The notes under the pieces are model-generated. The model made no database searches. It was not told where the DNA came from and saw only the letters and a list, made by a program, of their open reading frames with translations. This document shows positions 33,173-46,502 of a DNA stretch of 64,000 bases, one piece after another. How positions within the stretch are numbered: position 1 is the stretch's first letter; the number at the start of each line of letters is the position of its first letter. This DNA comes from Ectocarpus siliculosus (taxonomy: Eukaryota; Sar; Phaeophyceae; Ectocarpales; Ectocarpaceae): contig FN648785.1 of NCBI GenBank assembly GCA_000310025.1, forward strand, positions 385,792 to 449,791, given 5' to 3'. The translations under genes and the position numbers were made by a program.

Positions 33173-36100
33173 ATGGCAGCCGGGGTGGTGGTGGCCGGAG
33201 ACAGCGTCGGAGATGCCCCGTTCCCAACGCCAGAACCAACAGCATCGACGGTAGCGAGGGGAGATGGCACAAGTAGTCGGCCGCTGCCGCGGTTGAATGC
33301 CCCTCCGCACGACTATGTACGACATGCCTACTCCCCGTAAGTTTCGCACGTCACGTGCTGTCGATGGAGGTGTTCACGGCAAAATAGCGTTTTTCATTTT
33401 TTTTTTCGTTCGGATAAACCCGTTCAAATGCATGGCTCTGTTGAACCCCACGTTTTTTTATGTTGGTTTGCGGTAATGCGAGAGTAGCAACAACGAAGAC
33501 CAACCGAACCAGCACGGACAAGCGACTCCCGTGCCAGCAAAAAAAAGCAAAAATGTGGTACGCAATAAAGCATGTTCGGGGCCGCCGGTGGCGAACCTCG
33601 CTGACCAACACAACGGAACGCTCTCGCTGCACCCCCCCCCCCCCCCCCAAGGGGACATTGACCGTTGACCTTCGAGAACGTACCCAAAAACTTCGGAAGG
33701 TAAACGATGAAGACGCAAACTTCAAATGTGATTGCGGCTTCGAGTGCGAAGACCGTGTTCATGTAGTCCGACATGGGGCATATGAAGTGGATTGAAAAGG
33801 CGGGAAGTGGTGTCGGTAGGAATGATATCGGTAGGGTAGATTGACTAGGGAAGACAATTTTGAGCCACCTTTGGCAAAGTAGGAAGGAACGATTGGCCAT
33901 CGGTGATCGGGTCCTGTGGGAACAATGCTCCGTCCTCTCGAGGACGCGTGGTCAATGGTCTAACCGCTAAGGCATGCGAAACATAAGAGTACGCCCCCCC
34001 CCCCTCTCCCGCTCTTGCTTGCCATCTGAACAAACCACCCTGCCTTCCCTGCTCCTTCCTCTCTCTCGCTCCTCTGTCTCATTCTCTCTCGGTTGCTAAC
34101 AGTCGGGCAGGCCCCCTGTGGAGTTCCGTGGCGGCGTTTCTAGGATGGACGGAAGAACTGGCGAGGGGTCTCATAACGTTCGGAGGCGTTTACTACAAGC
34201 CGGGTGGTGCACCCGCCTTGGCTAAGCCCAAAAGGGAACTAGATCCTGACCGAGAAGGTTGGTGATCTTTTTTCACGCGGGGAAGAGGGAGGGAGGGAGA
34301 GAGAGGGAGAGAGAAATGACAACCCTTTTTTGAGAAATCTCACTTAATAATGGTTTGAGATACTATGTACTTCAATACACCACTTGTGTGTGTGATTGCG
34401 CATCTTGTCGTCGCATTAAGGTTGTGGACAGAGAGAAACACGTTTGTTTCTGTATTGAACCAATGAACGTTTCAACGTCCCGACCGACGTCTTAAAAGAA
34501 ACACCAGCGCACCTGAGGCGATGGTTGTCTGCTTAGCGGCGGGGGGGGGCGAACGAACGTTGCAGCCACCACACGTACATCAACTCAAGCACTTGGTATC
34601 CTGCACCGCCTGGCGCTCCACCTCTTTTCATCCTTTCCTCGAAAACCAGCTAAATGCTGGTGTCCATTCCGATACGCCTACTGGTTTCGCTTCCCCGCAC
34701 GACAGCTGAAGGTGGCTTTGTTGGTTGCGGAAGGCACTAAATGTCAGCGGCGTAAATCGCCACCATTGTCGATAGTACTCGCTGATGCTGCTGACGCTTT
34801 TCCTGCTGCGCTCCTCGCGCGTCGTGCCACTTCAGTGGAGATCGGGGAGTACCTCCGCATTTTCCCGGAGCCCCGAAGGTATCCCGCCTTCCTCGGCGTT
34901 GACTGGGAGTCCAAGGTAAATAGTTGCGCCCACCTATTGCATCAATGGTCAACGGGTTCTAGGATTGATGACTACTCTCGTAGCCCATCGGTGGAGTGCA
35001 GCCCGCTGGTGCCGTCTCCGGGCACTGGGTGGCATCCTTGACGCTTGGCTTTCCTTCAGGCACCAAACGCTTCAGGTCGTCCTGTTCGTATCATGCGTCT
35101 TTAGAAAACAGTGTGTGGCATTGGGGCGGATAGGTGGGAGATGAAGTACCTTGGAGCTTGTGGTTGTGGGCGTAACACTAGGATACAGGGGGGCCATGAT
35201 ACTTGTGTGCCCCACTTCGCGCTGCAGAAGTACCGCAGTGTTGCTGCTGCTGCTGCTGCTGCTGCTGTTGTTGTTGTCGCTGTTGATTTGTTTGTTTCGA
35301 TTCCGCTTCTTGGGCAGCGTTCGCGATAGGGTCTCCTTTTTTCCCTCGTCCCAACAAGTGGAACAACCCTTAATACTCCAGCGTCGTGGCAACCAGACCC
35401 CATGCTAAAAACAAAAATGAAGGTTGCGGCAAGACCTCCGATTCTCTTGTTCTCGGGGATATGGATTCACTTTTCTTCCGTACATTTTCGCCAAACAGAG
35501 AAATCAAGTACAAGACTAACCCGGCTGTTGTTTTTTGCTGCTCACTTGCGGACGGATGCTTGCTGGCGTCGCGCAGATTGTGTACGATTGTGCCGGGGTG
35601 ATGCTGGTCAACAAACCCGCGGGCGTGCCAGCACATGCCACCGTGGACAACTTCGCCGAGAACATGCTTGCCGGAATCAGGCAATTTGCGGGTTTAGATA
35701 GCATGCAAACCCTTCGCGGAATGTTCAGTGTCGTATCGCGTGGGTTTGGTACTTGGTATCAACGATATTATCATCTCGCGCCTGTCCAAAGTGTTCCAGG
35801 TTGTGTGTTGTGTAGGACCTGAAAAGCAGGATGAAACGGGCAGGACGTGGTTGTTTGGTTGCCCAAACGGATGAAATGATAACGCTAGCCTTTCGCGGGG
35901 CGCCGGTTCTATGCCAGGCAAGGGAGGGCCGTACCAAGAACTCTCGATGGACATGCGGTTCAAAACGCATACAACAGTATTGTGTGATTAGTCTTTTATC
36001 GGAAACGATGGGGCACATGGCTCGGAAAACCTAATGCATGAAATGTCCACCCGACTTGATGTATCTACACATGGTGAAAGATACTCCATGTTGAACAGTT

Positions 36101-39100
36101 TACCAGATGTGATGGGCGCAAGGTTCGAAACAACCCATGCGAGAGCAGTTTACCAGATGGACACATCGACACAACACCTCATATTGCATAGTGTATCAGA
36201 TGTTGACTATGGTGCATATGGGAATGTCTTGTATGAATCTTGACCACGACGCTTGCTCGTTCTTTTCGGCCGGTTTCATCCACCTTCTATCTTCATGTTT
36301 GTTTTTTTGTGTGTGTTTTTTTTTCAGGAGTGTGAGGCCGGATCTGGACTTGCTCCTCCCTCATCGGCTGGACATCGACACCTCGGGTCTCGTCATCGTC
36401 GGTGGGATATTTTTGCTGTGTAAATATCGCTGTTTATGCTGCAGTTGTTGCTGTTTATGCTGAGGTGTTGTTTATGCGGTAAGTGTTGCGGTTTACCGTG
36501 CTGTAGTTGTTGCTGTTTGTAGGCTGTTGATGTGCTGTAGTTGCTGCATCCTATGCTGCCTAACCCTAGCCCTATGCAAGTTGTTGTTGGTACTGCACCT
36601 GTTATTAATGCTGTAGTTGTAGCTGTTTTATGCTGTGCTAGGTGTATTCGTTGCACTCGCAGACACCGTAGCGCGAAATCTCCAGTGACCCGAAATCTTG
36701 GGGTACAGGAACTTGGGCTTGCAAGAAATCGAACGAAACACGCCGGCAGAGGTAAGAGGTAAGGGAGAGGGGTGCAAAGACATGATGTTCATGTTGGAAG
36801 GGTGGAGAGAGAGAGGATTGCTCGCATACCTGGAGGTTGTGGATCGCACAGATCAGAGAGGGACGCCATAGAGACGGGGAGGGAAACATGGGTGTGTCAG
36901 GACGACGACCGGTATGTTCCGGTAGTGGCGAGAACACCGACCGCGTTTGGATGGGAGACTAGTCGTGTCCGAAACACGCCAAGACGGAGGCGGGAGAAGA
37001 AGGCAGCATTTTCTCCGCGTAGGCTGTGACGGCAAACTTAAAACGCGCACCCGACCTTCAATGGCGACTCTGTCAAGAGCAGGACCTGCGCGTGGTCTGG
37101 AGGCGGATGGTCAACCGGTCACAAAACTATAACGCAGGCAACCAAATGATTTCGCCCGGCATGATGATAGTCTCCCCTCCTCCCCTTTGTGTTGTGTTCC
37201 CGTCATTGTTTTGAAAAACTTTTCGCGAATGGGATATGAACGAAGCCACCCTGTTCCGCACGACCATAACCTTCCCCATCCCCTCTATGCTGTTTTTCCC
37301 TGCATTTTCTTGTGAAAACCCTAACTTACATGTCTTGTAGCCAAGGGGGCGGGTACCCTTCGATCGATCAACGAGATCATCAAGCGGCCGGGGCTGATCC
37401 TTCGGGTACGTTTCGCGACCTTTTTGTCTCTTGGTGACGGAACACGAGTATGTGGTAGTCTTGTCGCTGTTGTTGAGTCCGTCCCCATCTATTCTAGCGC
37501 CAGTCTACCTGCGTACTTTTTGTGCTCTCGTCCACGATCGATGTTGGCACCGACGCTATGCGCGCGTCGAAGACCACTGAAGCATCGGGGAGGCAGCGGT
37601 GCATTTGGTGGACAAAGGATCATGCAGCTTGGGGACCACGGCGCATGGACCCTTGCGCTGGATTCGCGCCTGTTTTTTCCCTTCTGATGATGATGATATT
37701 TTCGTCTCATGTTGTTAAGCCTTTTGGTTCTCATGCCCTCAAGACAAGGTTTTGCTTGAATCCGTGTGTAGCAGTGTCCCCAACCCGACGACCCCCAGCG
37801 AGCACAGCGTTATGTGTCGCGAAGCGTGAAGAGTCATCAAGGTATGTATGCCCGACGAACTAAAGATGGGGACACACGTATCCCAGATCCCGACGCTCTT
37901 GTCTGGTCTGTTTCTTTCTTTGCCAGACGGGAATCGATTCTCCACGGGACCGAAGGAGGAAGAACAAGGCCCTACGCCGAGCCGCAAAACTGACCAACGG
38001 CACCGCCAACATCAAGACCCCCGTCTACCAAGAAGCGTCAATGACAGCGGCGACGGCGGCGTCGGCGGCAGCAGCGGAATCGGAAGCGTTACCAGAAACG
38101 TCGCAAGTAGGGAGGGCAATACCTCCGACCCAAGCGTTCGCAACAGGAGCGGGAGGAGGAGGAGGAGCAGCAGCAGCAGAGACAGGAGCTGTGGAAAATG
38201 CCGTCGGGGCAATCACCAAGAGATACCGGGCGTTAGTGCAGGTAAGCAACGCCGGGTCGAGTTGGGGCGGGGGGAAGACCCGATAGCCTTCGGGGAGGTC
38301 GAATACATTGATTGGTCGAATGACGGCAACGCACCGCTCTTCTCTCAAATCGGAGTTTTGTTATCCAGTCTTTCTTCGTGGCATGTTCGGCACCGGGCGG
38401 CAGCACCTGCTTACCTCGACAGCGTGAGGTCGGCCGTGAACTCAAGGGCTCGGGGACTCGCCTGTCCTGGTGTTGTTGCTTCTCTCCTCCGAGAAGCTAT
38501 TGTTGGCCTAATTTTAACTTGTGCGGAGTCGAAAATCAGCCCTCCCGTCAACCGAGATCTCTCGAATTTTGAGCTTGTGGGTTAGCGCAACCATTTTGTC
38601 GTTCGGCACGTCATGCCTTCACACGAGTTTATTCGAGAATCCCGTGGACCTTGGGGGACAAGCTCCTTGTGGAGGGTGGAGTACAGTACTTACCCACTCC
38701 GACGACACCTCGTTCACTTGGCGGAAGGTTTTGCCTTCAGACGCGTTACGGTACCCCTACAGTCGTAGCTCCGATCAAAGGGGGTACCTTATTGGAGAGG
38801 GCTCCGATATAACTGGGTCGAGGGCCTTTGTCACATTACCCTCTATTTTCGGATGCGCGATTGTAGTTCCATCCTGCTCTCGCCTCCCCTGGGGACAGGT
38901 CCACCGGCTTAAGAAACTCCGCCGAAGACGCTTTCTAGGAAATTCCTTTTTTTTTCGCAGACGTTTGAACGGATTAGTTTTCTTGTCTGGCTTCCCTTCT
39001 TGTTCCACGTGTTTGCCATGAACTCATCGCGAAAGGGCTGTGCTTGTAGATTGTTCCTCTTCCATGCTAGATGAGTCCAGGGGATTTTTGCAGCTTCAAT

Positions 39101-41231
39101 GCGTCCCTCTTCCCCTGAAGGCCTTCACCGACGACTGCTGCGATACAGAATGGACCCGCAGTTGAGACATGGTATGTCGTTAAGAAGGTGAGGTTCAATT
39201 TTTCACGAAAAACAAGAAAGCAGGTGTAACAAGCACACCGCAGGGGTGGATACTACCCAATAGTCTACCATGTATCAACCTGTGCTCGACAATTACGACA
39301 AAATACGAAACTAAGCCTCGGCTCGATTTTGACGATTCGTATCTCTGGGCCCGTTCTGTAAACAAGTAGATCAAAAGTGACCCCCCCCCCCCCCCCCCCC
39401 CTTTTTTGCTGAAGGTCTTGCCGGGGAGGTCTCCGCTGAAGGCGTCCCCGATCCCCATGACGCACTTCCAGAAGGTTTCCCGGAGGGCCCCGAAGGAGTT
39501 TCGACGCGATCGCCCGCCGCAGGTGAGAAACATTAGGCGTAACTACTGAAATTTGTTGTGGCAACTGTAGCTGCTGTGAAAATGTGGTTCTGCATCGTAC
39601 ATGTAGTGAATTGTATGCATGGGCTGCTGCTGCTCCGTATCCACAATCGCCTTGAGACAATCTAAGTGACGAGTCAGAGCGGTTGTAGCAGGCCTAGCCT
39701 TGGGTCTGACCTAAACTGCGACATTGGAACCCCGTTACTTCTACAACGCCAAGCTACGGTAGCACTTCGTTCACGCGGAACAATGTTCTCCTTTCGCGAT
39801 CTAGCAACTTTTGTCTAGCTATTACACCCACACAATACCTATCCCCAGCGATAGTCTTCCCTCCGCACGGCGTGCGCACATGGCACTATTTCCCGTACGC
39901 ACAGCCAAACGCTACCAGCAACGCTAGATCGGCGGATACACCTGGCGGGGGAGAAGACGACGAAGGGTCGTGGATCGAATGCCGGCTGCTGGTGCTCTCC
40001 GCCAGCGAAGCCTCTGTCTCCCCTGTCGTCACGTCGGCAGGATTTCCTTCTCGAACAGGCGGTTCCATCAAGGGGGGGATAGGAGACGGCGGCGTGTCTA
40101 CGGGGATGCTGCAGGAGGTCGAGGTAGGGGGGAGTTCGGGCTGTGACTTGTTCGTATCTCATTTTTTTTTTTTCTTGTACCACCTGACTGAGTGAAGGTT
40201 GCGAAAGGCGGACGGGTGGTCAGACTTTCATTTCGACGTGCAAGTGTGAACCTTTAAAAAAAAAAATGCTGCGTTCGCCATTGAAGCAGTATGATGAGAG
40301 CCTCTAGTCTGTGTCTAGAAGTAGTCGATTTCGCCTAACATGCATGCGGTCGATGTACTTTGGTGAGAGCGGCTGGTGGAAGAGTTATTTGTCGGGGGTC
40401 ACGTCCGGGCAAGAAAGGTGGGCGAAGGTGGGCGACGGTGGGCGGAAATATGCTCGGACATGAGCACGTACGGCAGGCAGAGGCGGCTACCCAGGCACGT
40501 TCCTTACTTTATTTAGTCCCTCATGCCCCCCATTCATTTATCATGCGTTGATACTGTAGCGAGCGCCATCCTGTTAGTTTTTCGCCCTGTGCTTAGCATT
40601 CAGTCAATTCATCATCAACAAGTTTCACTCATGGTGGTCTCAACACTACCAAGCGTGTGATGATGCACACCGCAACAAGAATAACGGCAACACCTGTCTG
40701 CACGGACGTCGGTGTACACGTCAACGACAGGTGCAGCTGCTGACGGGAAGAACTCATCAAATCCGGGGACAGCTCGCGGCGGAGGGTTGCCCGATCTACG
40801 GAGATTACCTTTACGGACCAGCTGCGAGAGAGACATCCCCAACAGGCCCCGCAGCAACAGCAGCATCAGCAGCAGCAACAACGCCAGTAGTAGTAGGAGG
40901 CAGAACAGCATCGGCGACAACACCGAGACCCACGGGCGGCACGTTCGTGCTGAGACGCTCGCCTGCCCCCGCTGCTGCTGCCGCGGAGCACGGCTTTGTC
41001 ACGAAGGAAGAATCGGTGCGACAACCCGGCCTCCAGGCGGGTTTCCAAAGGGACGAGAACGATAGCAGGAGTGGATTCGTCGAAAGCCCCAAGATGGCGT
41101 TGCAGGCGTCCCACATCTCGCTTGAGTTGGAAGCGGAGGATGGGAGGAGAGAACGGCATGTGTTTACCCTTGCGAGAGACACCTGCTGGTGGTTTGACGA
41201 AGGGTGGGGAGCGTGTGTTTCGGATGAATAG
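33173..41231 (+). CDS. RluA-type RNA pseudouridine synthase
   Basis: Proposed exons: 33,173-33,336; 34,103-34,257; 34,836-34,915; 35,577-about 35,755; 36,328-36,401; 37,341-37,405; 37,927-38,241; 39,415-39,522; about 39,849-40,123; 40,731-41,231, giving about 638 residues. The enzyme class converts uridine to pseudouridine in RNA. VMLVNKPAGVPAH is followed by the catalytic motif HRLDIDTSG (Asp near residue 208), then KRYRALVQ, a THFQKVSRRAPKEF segment and the C-terminal motif LLTGRTHQIRGQLAAEG. An N-terminal segment (ELARGLITFGGVYY to GEYLRIFPEPRRYP) resembles the S4-like region of plant organelle-type members such as RNA pseudouridine synthase 6. Organelle targeting is thus possible, though the N-terminus shows no clear transit peptide. 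A 60-residue Ala/Gly-rich insert precedes KRYRALVQ. Phase holds everywhere except between exons 8 and 9, where a small exon or different site is missing; the end of exon 4 is also uncertain. Confidence 0.88.
36418..36650 (+). repeat. Intronic degenerate repeat of GCTGTTTATGCTG
   Basis: The motif GCTGTTTATGCTG and shorter relatives (GTTGTTGCTGTTT, TGCTGTAGTTG) recur irregularly in the intron after the catalytic exon of the pseudouridine synthase gene. No function is apparent. Confidence 0.55.
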
Positions 41232-43388
41232 CCTACAACCGTGATTTTTGTTGTTGTGGATGAAGGTAGCACGCTGATGAACGCGCTGTACTGTAGTATG
41301 TACCTTTAAGGGAAAACCTGTGGGCTACATTTGTTTGAGACTGACAGAAGCCCACCGGAGGCCGCGTTAGAATGTACTTCAGTACCAAATGAGGCCTGCC
41401 GGGGGCACGGGATTGAATTGACGGCTTTGGGTGCTGCAGAAGTGTCAAGACTTCATTCTGTCCACACATGAATGCACCGCTTCTGTGAATACACTTCTCG
41501 CAACGGACGTCGTTCTGTGGTGTTCGGTTGAGACTACACGAGAGCAAAGACGTACAGTAATCGGGTGTGCGTTCCCTGCGTCTGTTTGCTTCCCGTTGGT
41601 GACGCGCGAGAGAGCCGCTCGCTGTAGCCCCGCTTTTGCGGCTTTTCCCCCAAACCTTCATCCGCACGCGTTTCCGGCTGAAGAGGGTCCACCGGAGACC
41701 GAGCTAGAATGTCCCACATGACAGAGTTCACGTGCGTACCAGATGAAGACTACCGAGGACACGAGCATCAATTGACGGTCGCCAATACTACAGACAGAAT
41801 TGTCCAGAAGAATTCATTCGACACACGAAATCTTCTTCTGTGAATGTGTTCCTGCATAGGGCATCGTTTTGTGTGTTGTCCCAGAAGCTGACTGCGGATG
41901 TGTGTATGCACAGGTTCATTACGATGGGCGAATGGGGTGTTCTCCTTTTTCTTTTGTCGGCAACTTTGCCGTTTGTGGTGGGTTCCTGGGGCTCACAGAA
42001 AAATACCGAAACTGTCGACGAAAGGAACAGGCATCAGACTAGCAAACACAATGTCTTCTTCTCGATGCGTTCGTGTTCCCTGTCTTGGTGGTTCCTCCCG
42101 AAGAATTGTCTAAAGTAGTACGCACAACGAGACCCTTTCGGAATTTCACATTTGGGAGCATCCGTCACCTTCAAGATACATCAACGGGGTAGTCGTGGAA
42201 TCCGGCCGAAGACCGCGGTTTGTCACGAAAGCAAGTGTGACATCTTTGAACCACGACTCCGACAAAAATCCGGGGTGCGTCCGCGCGATGACCACTTCTT
42301 CGGCCGTGCACACTTGTGCCGTGCGCCGGCTTCCCACATGCTTTTGGGGAGAACGAGGGACACCAAACAACTTCTTGTTTTCTTGACATTTGTTGTTGAA
42401 CCTCTTGTCCCTTCATTACAAACCGTACCCGTCGCTTCTCGGTAGTTCTAAAATCCGGACTGACTGGTCCAACTGACGCAGGCCTTCCTCCTTGGTAGCA
42501 GACTAAGTGCTAGCAATCGACTTCTTCGAAAACACTAGAAAGATTGTATTGTGAATTCCTTGCCGAGTTCCCGGATATTTTCGTTCACGCCACCCAAAAA
42601 CAGCCACTAATTTCCTAATTATTAACCATATACTTGTCGACAGCGGCCGGTCTTGAAGGAGGGCTATCCATTCGCCCCCGGTACGACAGGAGAAAGAACC
42701 ACAAGAACTTTATTCGAAGGAGCAAAGGTCTTCAATGAAGCCTTCCAAAGAACGGTGAAGTTTTCTCTCTTACCAATTTCAATTCGGCCTCTCAAGAGAT
42801 GGAGAGGAAAAATCGACCCTCTTACGCGACAATCATGACCAAAACATACGACGAGGATGGGCCTCAAGAGGCCGAACACGAGTGTTTGGAGCAGGTTCCT
42901 TCGTGACCAAGAGTCCAAGCGCGCTCCCTCTACAGCTCGTGACCCCAAATAGGGGGCGGGGGCAAAATGTGGCCTGCAAACGCAACAACTATTGGCCTAC
43001 ACGACTGATACTGAGATCTCCTTACGCAAGGCTCAATGGCTGGCCTTGAACACAACAGAGCGCCATCCTCACTTTACATCAAAATTCTGAACACATCCGG
43101 TTGAGACCGGCACGCCAATGACACACGGAACCACTTGGCAAGATCAAGCCGTACAAGTTCCCGTCTAGTCTATTGTCCTAGACTACTAGGAAATACATTC
43201 CATTCCGTTCCATTCAGACGATGCCCTTGGTGGCGAACGTATCACAATCTACTGGTACAAAAAAAACAGCATCCGCGGATGATGATTCCGTCGATCGAGT
43301 TCTTACCTACTTAAGAAATTCTCTCAAAAGATGCCCATTGATATTATCTTCTTTCTCATCCTTCGTCTTCATTTATTCTGGTCCGACT
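41232..43388. other. Intergenic stretch between convergent genes
   Basis: The plus-strand pseudouridine synthase ends on the left and the minus-strand spondin gene ends on the right, so this holds both 3' flanks. Apart from the tandem duplication at about 41.35-41.87 kb I see no gene. The frames are short and lack coding character. Confidence 0.5.
41350..41870 (+). repeat. Diverged tandem duplication, period about 345 bp
   Basis: CCACCGGAGRCCG, a following TAGAATGT, GCAC/ACAC then ATTGACGG, and TTCTGTGAAT recur in the same order, first at about 41,350-41,520 and again at about 41,690-41,870. The units have many substitutions and small gaps, so the duplication is old. No coding frame is shared. 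Confidence 0.55.
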
Positions 43389-46291
43389 CTACACGTACGA
43401 CGTGGCGACGACGACCTCGGCAACCGGGTTGCGCCAGTCGTAGTTGGCCTCGCCCAGGTCTGGGCCCACCCCGTGGAAGCCGCGGGACACCGAGATGAAC
43501 CCTTCGCCGGGTCCGTCCTCCATGTTGCCACTGTCGGCCGGGCACGCAGGGCCAGGGATGTGGGTGCACAGCTCGTTGTTGGCCTCGGTACCTGTGTCGT
43601 CGGTGGATCCGATCCATTGGGGGGTGGAAAGATTGGGATGTTGACGTTGCGGCAAGAGGAAGAGGGGTGTGTCAGACGCATGAATGCTCGCGATTGTTGT
43701 TCAGCGACACAAAAAATAATATCGACCAAGATGACCCCCCCCCCCCCCCTTCAGGCGGGACGTGAAGGCTGAACCCCAGCACATAATATACAACCACAGA
43801 TAAACTCACGCATTGGGTAAATTCTAGAATTTTCACTTTATCGTATCGATCGGCAGATATCGTCTACCACCACCGTGTACGGTGACAATAACATCCGAGC
43901 ACACACAACCCGCTTTCTCTCTCACCGGCATCGAAAGCCGGCGGGAACACCTTTTCGGTTCCGACCAGCCTGTTGGAGTCGATGCCCACGAAGGCGTCGT
44001 TGGTGTTGACTGCGACCGGAACACGACCAGGAGTTGTGAGCGCGGGGAGTCGCGAGATAAGGCACGACGAGAAAGGGTCAGGGGAGAGGATCGGGGAGTG
44101 AGAAGTTAGAGACGTCGTGTAGTGGGTGGCTCAAAGGCTCAAAGGCTCAAAGGTTTGGCCCTTACGTTGCGAGAGTATATGTAGCACCAGTGCAGTAACG
44201 CGTACCGCTCGAACGGAGCCCAGAGTAGGGCCGCTCATTCACTCCGCAGTTCTTGCTTCTTGCGTATGGTGACAACAAGGTGTTTAGTGCTGCCTGCCGA
44301 AATTCTGAAACGAGACGACGACGACGACTCACTTAGCATGCTCACGACGCTGTACTGTGCGTCCGGGCAGATGCTCTCGTCGACCGTCATGACGCCCCTC
44401 CATGTGTCCCCGGGGAAGAGCGGAGCTTCGCCCATCACGCCGCCGCAGATGTACGGCTCCACATCTTCTGAGGCCAGGAGCTCCTGATCATGCAAACATG
44501 CAAGCAGCGAACACGAACGTGTTCTAGAACCTCAGCACGACGTGTGTTACCGCCAGGAAACAGCTCTCGACTCGGCTCGAAGGGCTTCAGACATACCTGC
44601 TAATAGTCTACGCCTAATGCCTTCCGGGATACTACTTGGTACGGGATCATTGCCTCAAAGAGGGGCGTAGACTACACCATGTAAGCGCGTTCTCAATCAG
44701 CAGTGCATCCCCGGCGTCAGGCTCGACAACCACACAGCACTACAAGTTAGAAGGACGTACACGATAACAGCAGGGTACTTGTGTCCGGGTACTTGTCACA
44801 GCAATTACAATCACACCGACACCAAGAACTTGATTTTGCAACACCGAACTGTGAAGTGTGCAGCGGCACGTACCACTAGCGCCGAGTTGTCGCCGTCCTC
44901 CGCCATAATCTTGACGGCGTCGCTGGCGGGAAAGCCCTCCCTGAAAATGGACACGTCCTGCAGAGAAAGAGAAACCACAAATACTTCGAAGATTAGATAC
45001 AACAGGCAGCAATAATATTACAGATAAAGAGATGGGGCGGGAGGATACCTACCGAACACGCATCGATACAGGTAGAGTTTGTCTATATGTATAGAATAGA
45101 AACTGGGAAGCCAACTGTTTCGGGAAGTTGTGGCTCGCTATTTCTTTTTAGACAGTATTCATAAACATAAACACCCAGAAAGAAAGACTACCCGTTCGAG
45201 ATCATACCACTGTCGAAAGGGATGTATGTGTTGAAGTTCCTCATTGACTTGTCACCCATCACACCGAACCCAAACACTTTTCTTTATTTCTATTTCTGCG
45301 GAAGCTCTCTTTTTATGTCCGGCTGGGTCCTCTCTTTTCATGTCTTTCATGAATGCATAGAGTGACCCTTCAATGTACTTCTGCACAGCAGTACATGTAG
45401 TACAGCGTAGAGATGTGTTGAACAGGGATCGAACGGCCCATAATGTATGGAAAACACACACAAAACACGGGTAACCGAACAAAATCAATCAGGTGAGCAT
45501 CCATTTACTTGTGCAGAGCTACTGAAGAAATCGACCCCAGAGTAGTCTATGCAGGCCATCAATCAACCTTGAGAGCCACAACAACAAATTTCTAATCGTA
45601 TCGATAGACGTCGCAGCAAACCCTGTGAGCGAGCGCGTATCCCACAACAGCAACAGTGTAAGCAACAGTGTAACTCACGTTGGTGTGCGCCACGACAAAC
45701 ATGGGCGAGAAGGGCTGCAAGTAGGTCAGGTTCCTCACGCGAACCTGTGAAAGGCACGCATAGCCGGACACGAGCAGAACAGTTGCCCCCCCCGAGATTC
45801 ATCAACAACCTTTCACACAGCGAACGGTCGTCGTCGTAGTAGAGTGTGGCAAAACCAGGAGCACGAGCAGCATACACACAGCAGTTCTGTGGTTGAATCC
45901 ATCCAACCGAATCCGAACGAGACACCACAGCGGATGGATAAGCATCTCATGCAAGAAACACACAACAGCAGTACGAGTACGAGATTACGGAGAGTTCTCC
46001 ATGCCCACAAAACCGATTTGTGAAAGTCTCGGCTACTCCATAACAAACACAAAGGAGGCTGCCACCCCTGAAAACGATGGTTTCGGCAATGTCTCGGTGT
46101 GAGCTTTCCTTGCAGCACGGGTCGGTTGGATTCGCACCCGCTTAGGCCGGGGATCCTGAAAGTCCGATGTGTGCAGGTTCGCCCGCATCCCAAGGATTTG
46201 CGGGCTGCTTGGCTGTACTTACATAGACTTCACCGGCGTTGGCCATAGAGAGCGCCGAAGCGAGAGCGAACACTGGGGTAAACTTGACCAT
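43389..46291 (-). CDS. Secreted spondin_N-domain protein
   Basis: Exons in transcript order: 46,291-46,223; 45,744-45,679; 44,957-44,874; 44,483-44,333; 44,009-43,926; 43,591-43,389. All five introns are GT-AG, phase holds at every join, and the exons sum to exactly 219 codons, giving 218 residues. Residues 1-19 (MVKFTPVFALASALSMANA) are a signal peptide with likely cleavage after Ala19. The rest is a single spondin_N domain, recognised from VRNLTYLQPFSPMFVVAHT, the AEDGDNSALVELLAS segment, SMLINTNDAFVGID, DAGTEANNE and the C-terminal GFHGVGPDLGEANYDWRNPV. In animals this fold occurs in F-spondin and mindin, extracellular matrix adhesion proteins; stand-alone versions occur in bacteria and algae. 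An extracellular or cell-wall role is inferred. Cys residues at 86, 112 and in the C-terminal part could form disulphides. A retrotransposon begins about 210 bp upstream, inside the likely promoter region. Confidence 0.9.
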
Positions 46292-46502
46292 GTTGGCTTG
46301 ACTGCGGTGTTGATGTATCGAAGAGAGGAAGAGTGAGAGGAAGGAAGCGCAGGAAGGTGAGATGAGGAATGTGTGTGTGTAGCGGGGCAGGGGCGATCGG
46401 AGTTTTTTTTTTGGGCGGATCGTTGGATCTTTAAAATGGCTCTCGGGTCCATCGTTTACCCATCTTGCCGTGTTGGCGGTCTCCAAACCAGCTCCAAATA
46501 TG

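Noticed and set aside
35111-35408. Poly-Ala, poly-Leu and poly-Gln frames near 35.2 kb
   Set aside because: They come from an intronic GCT/GTT repeat in the pseudouridine synthase gene read in different frames.
43221-43772. A 183-codon plus-strand frame over the last spondin exon
   Set aside because: The minus strand carries the conserved spondin_N residues; the plus frame is its shadow.
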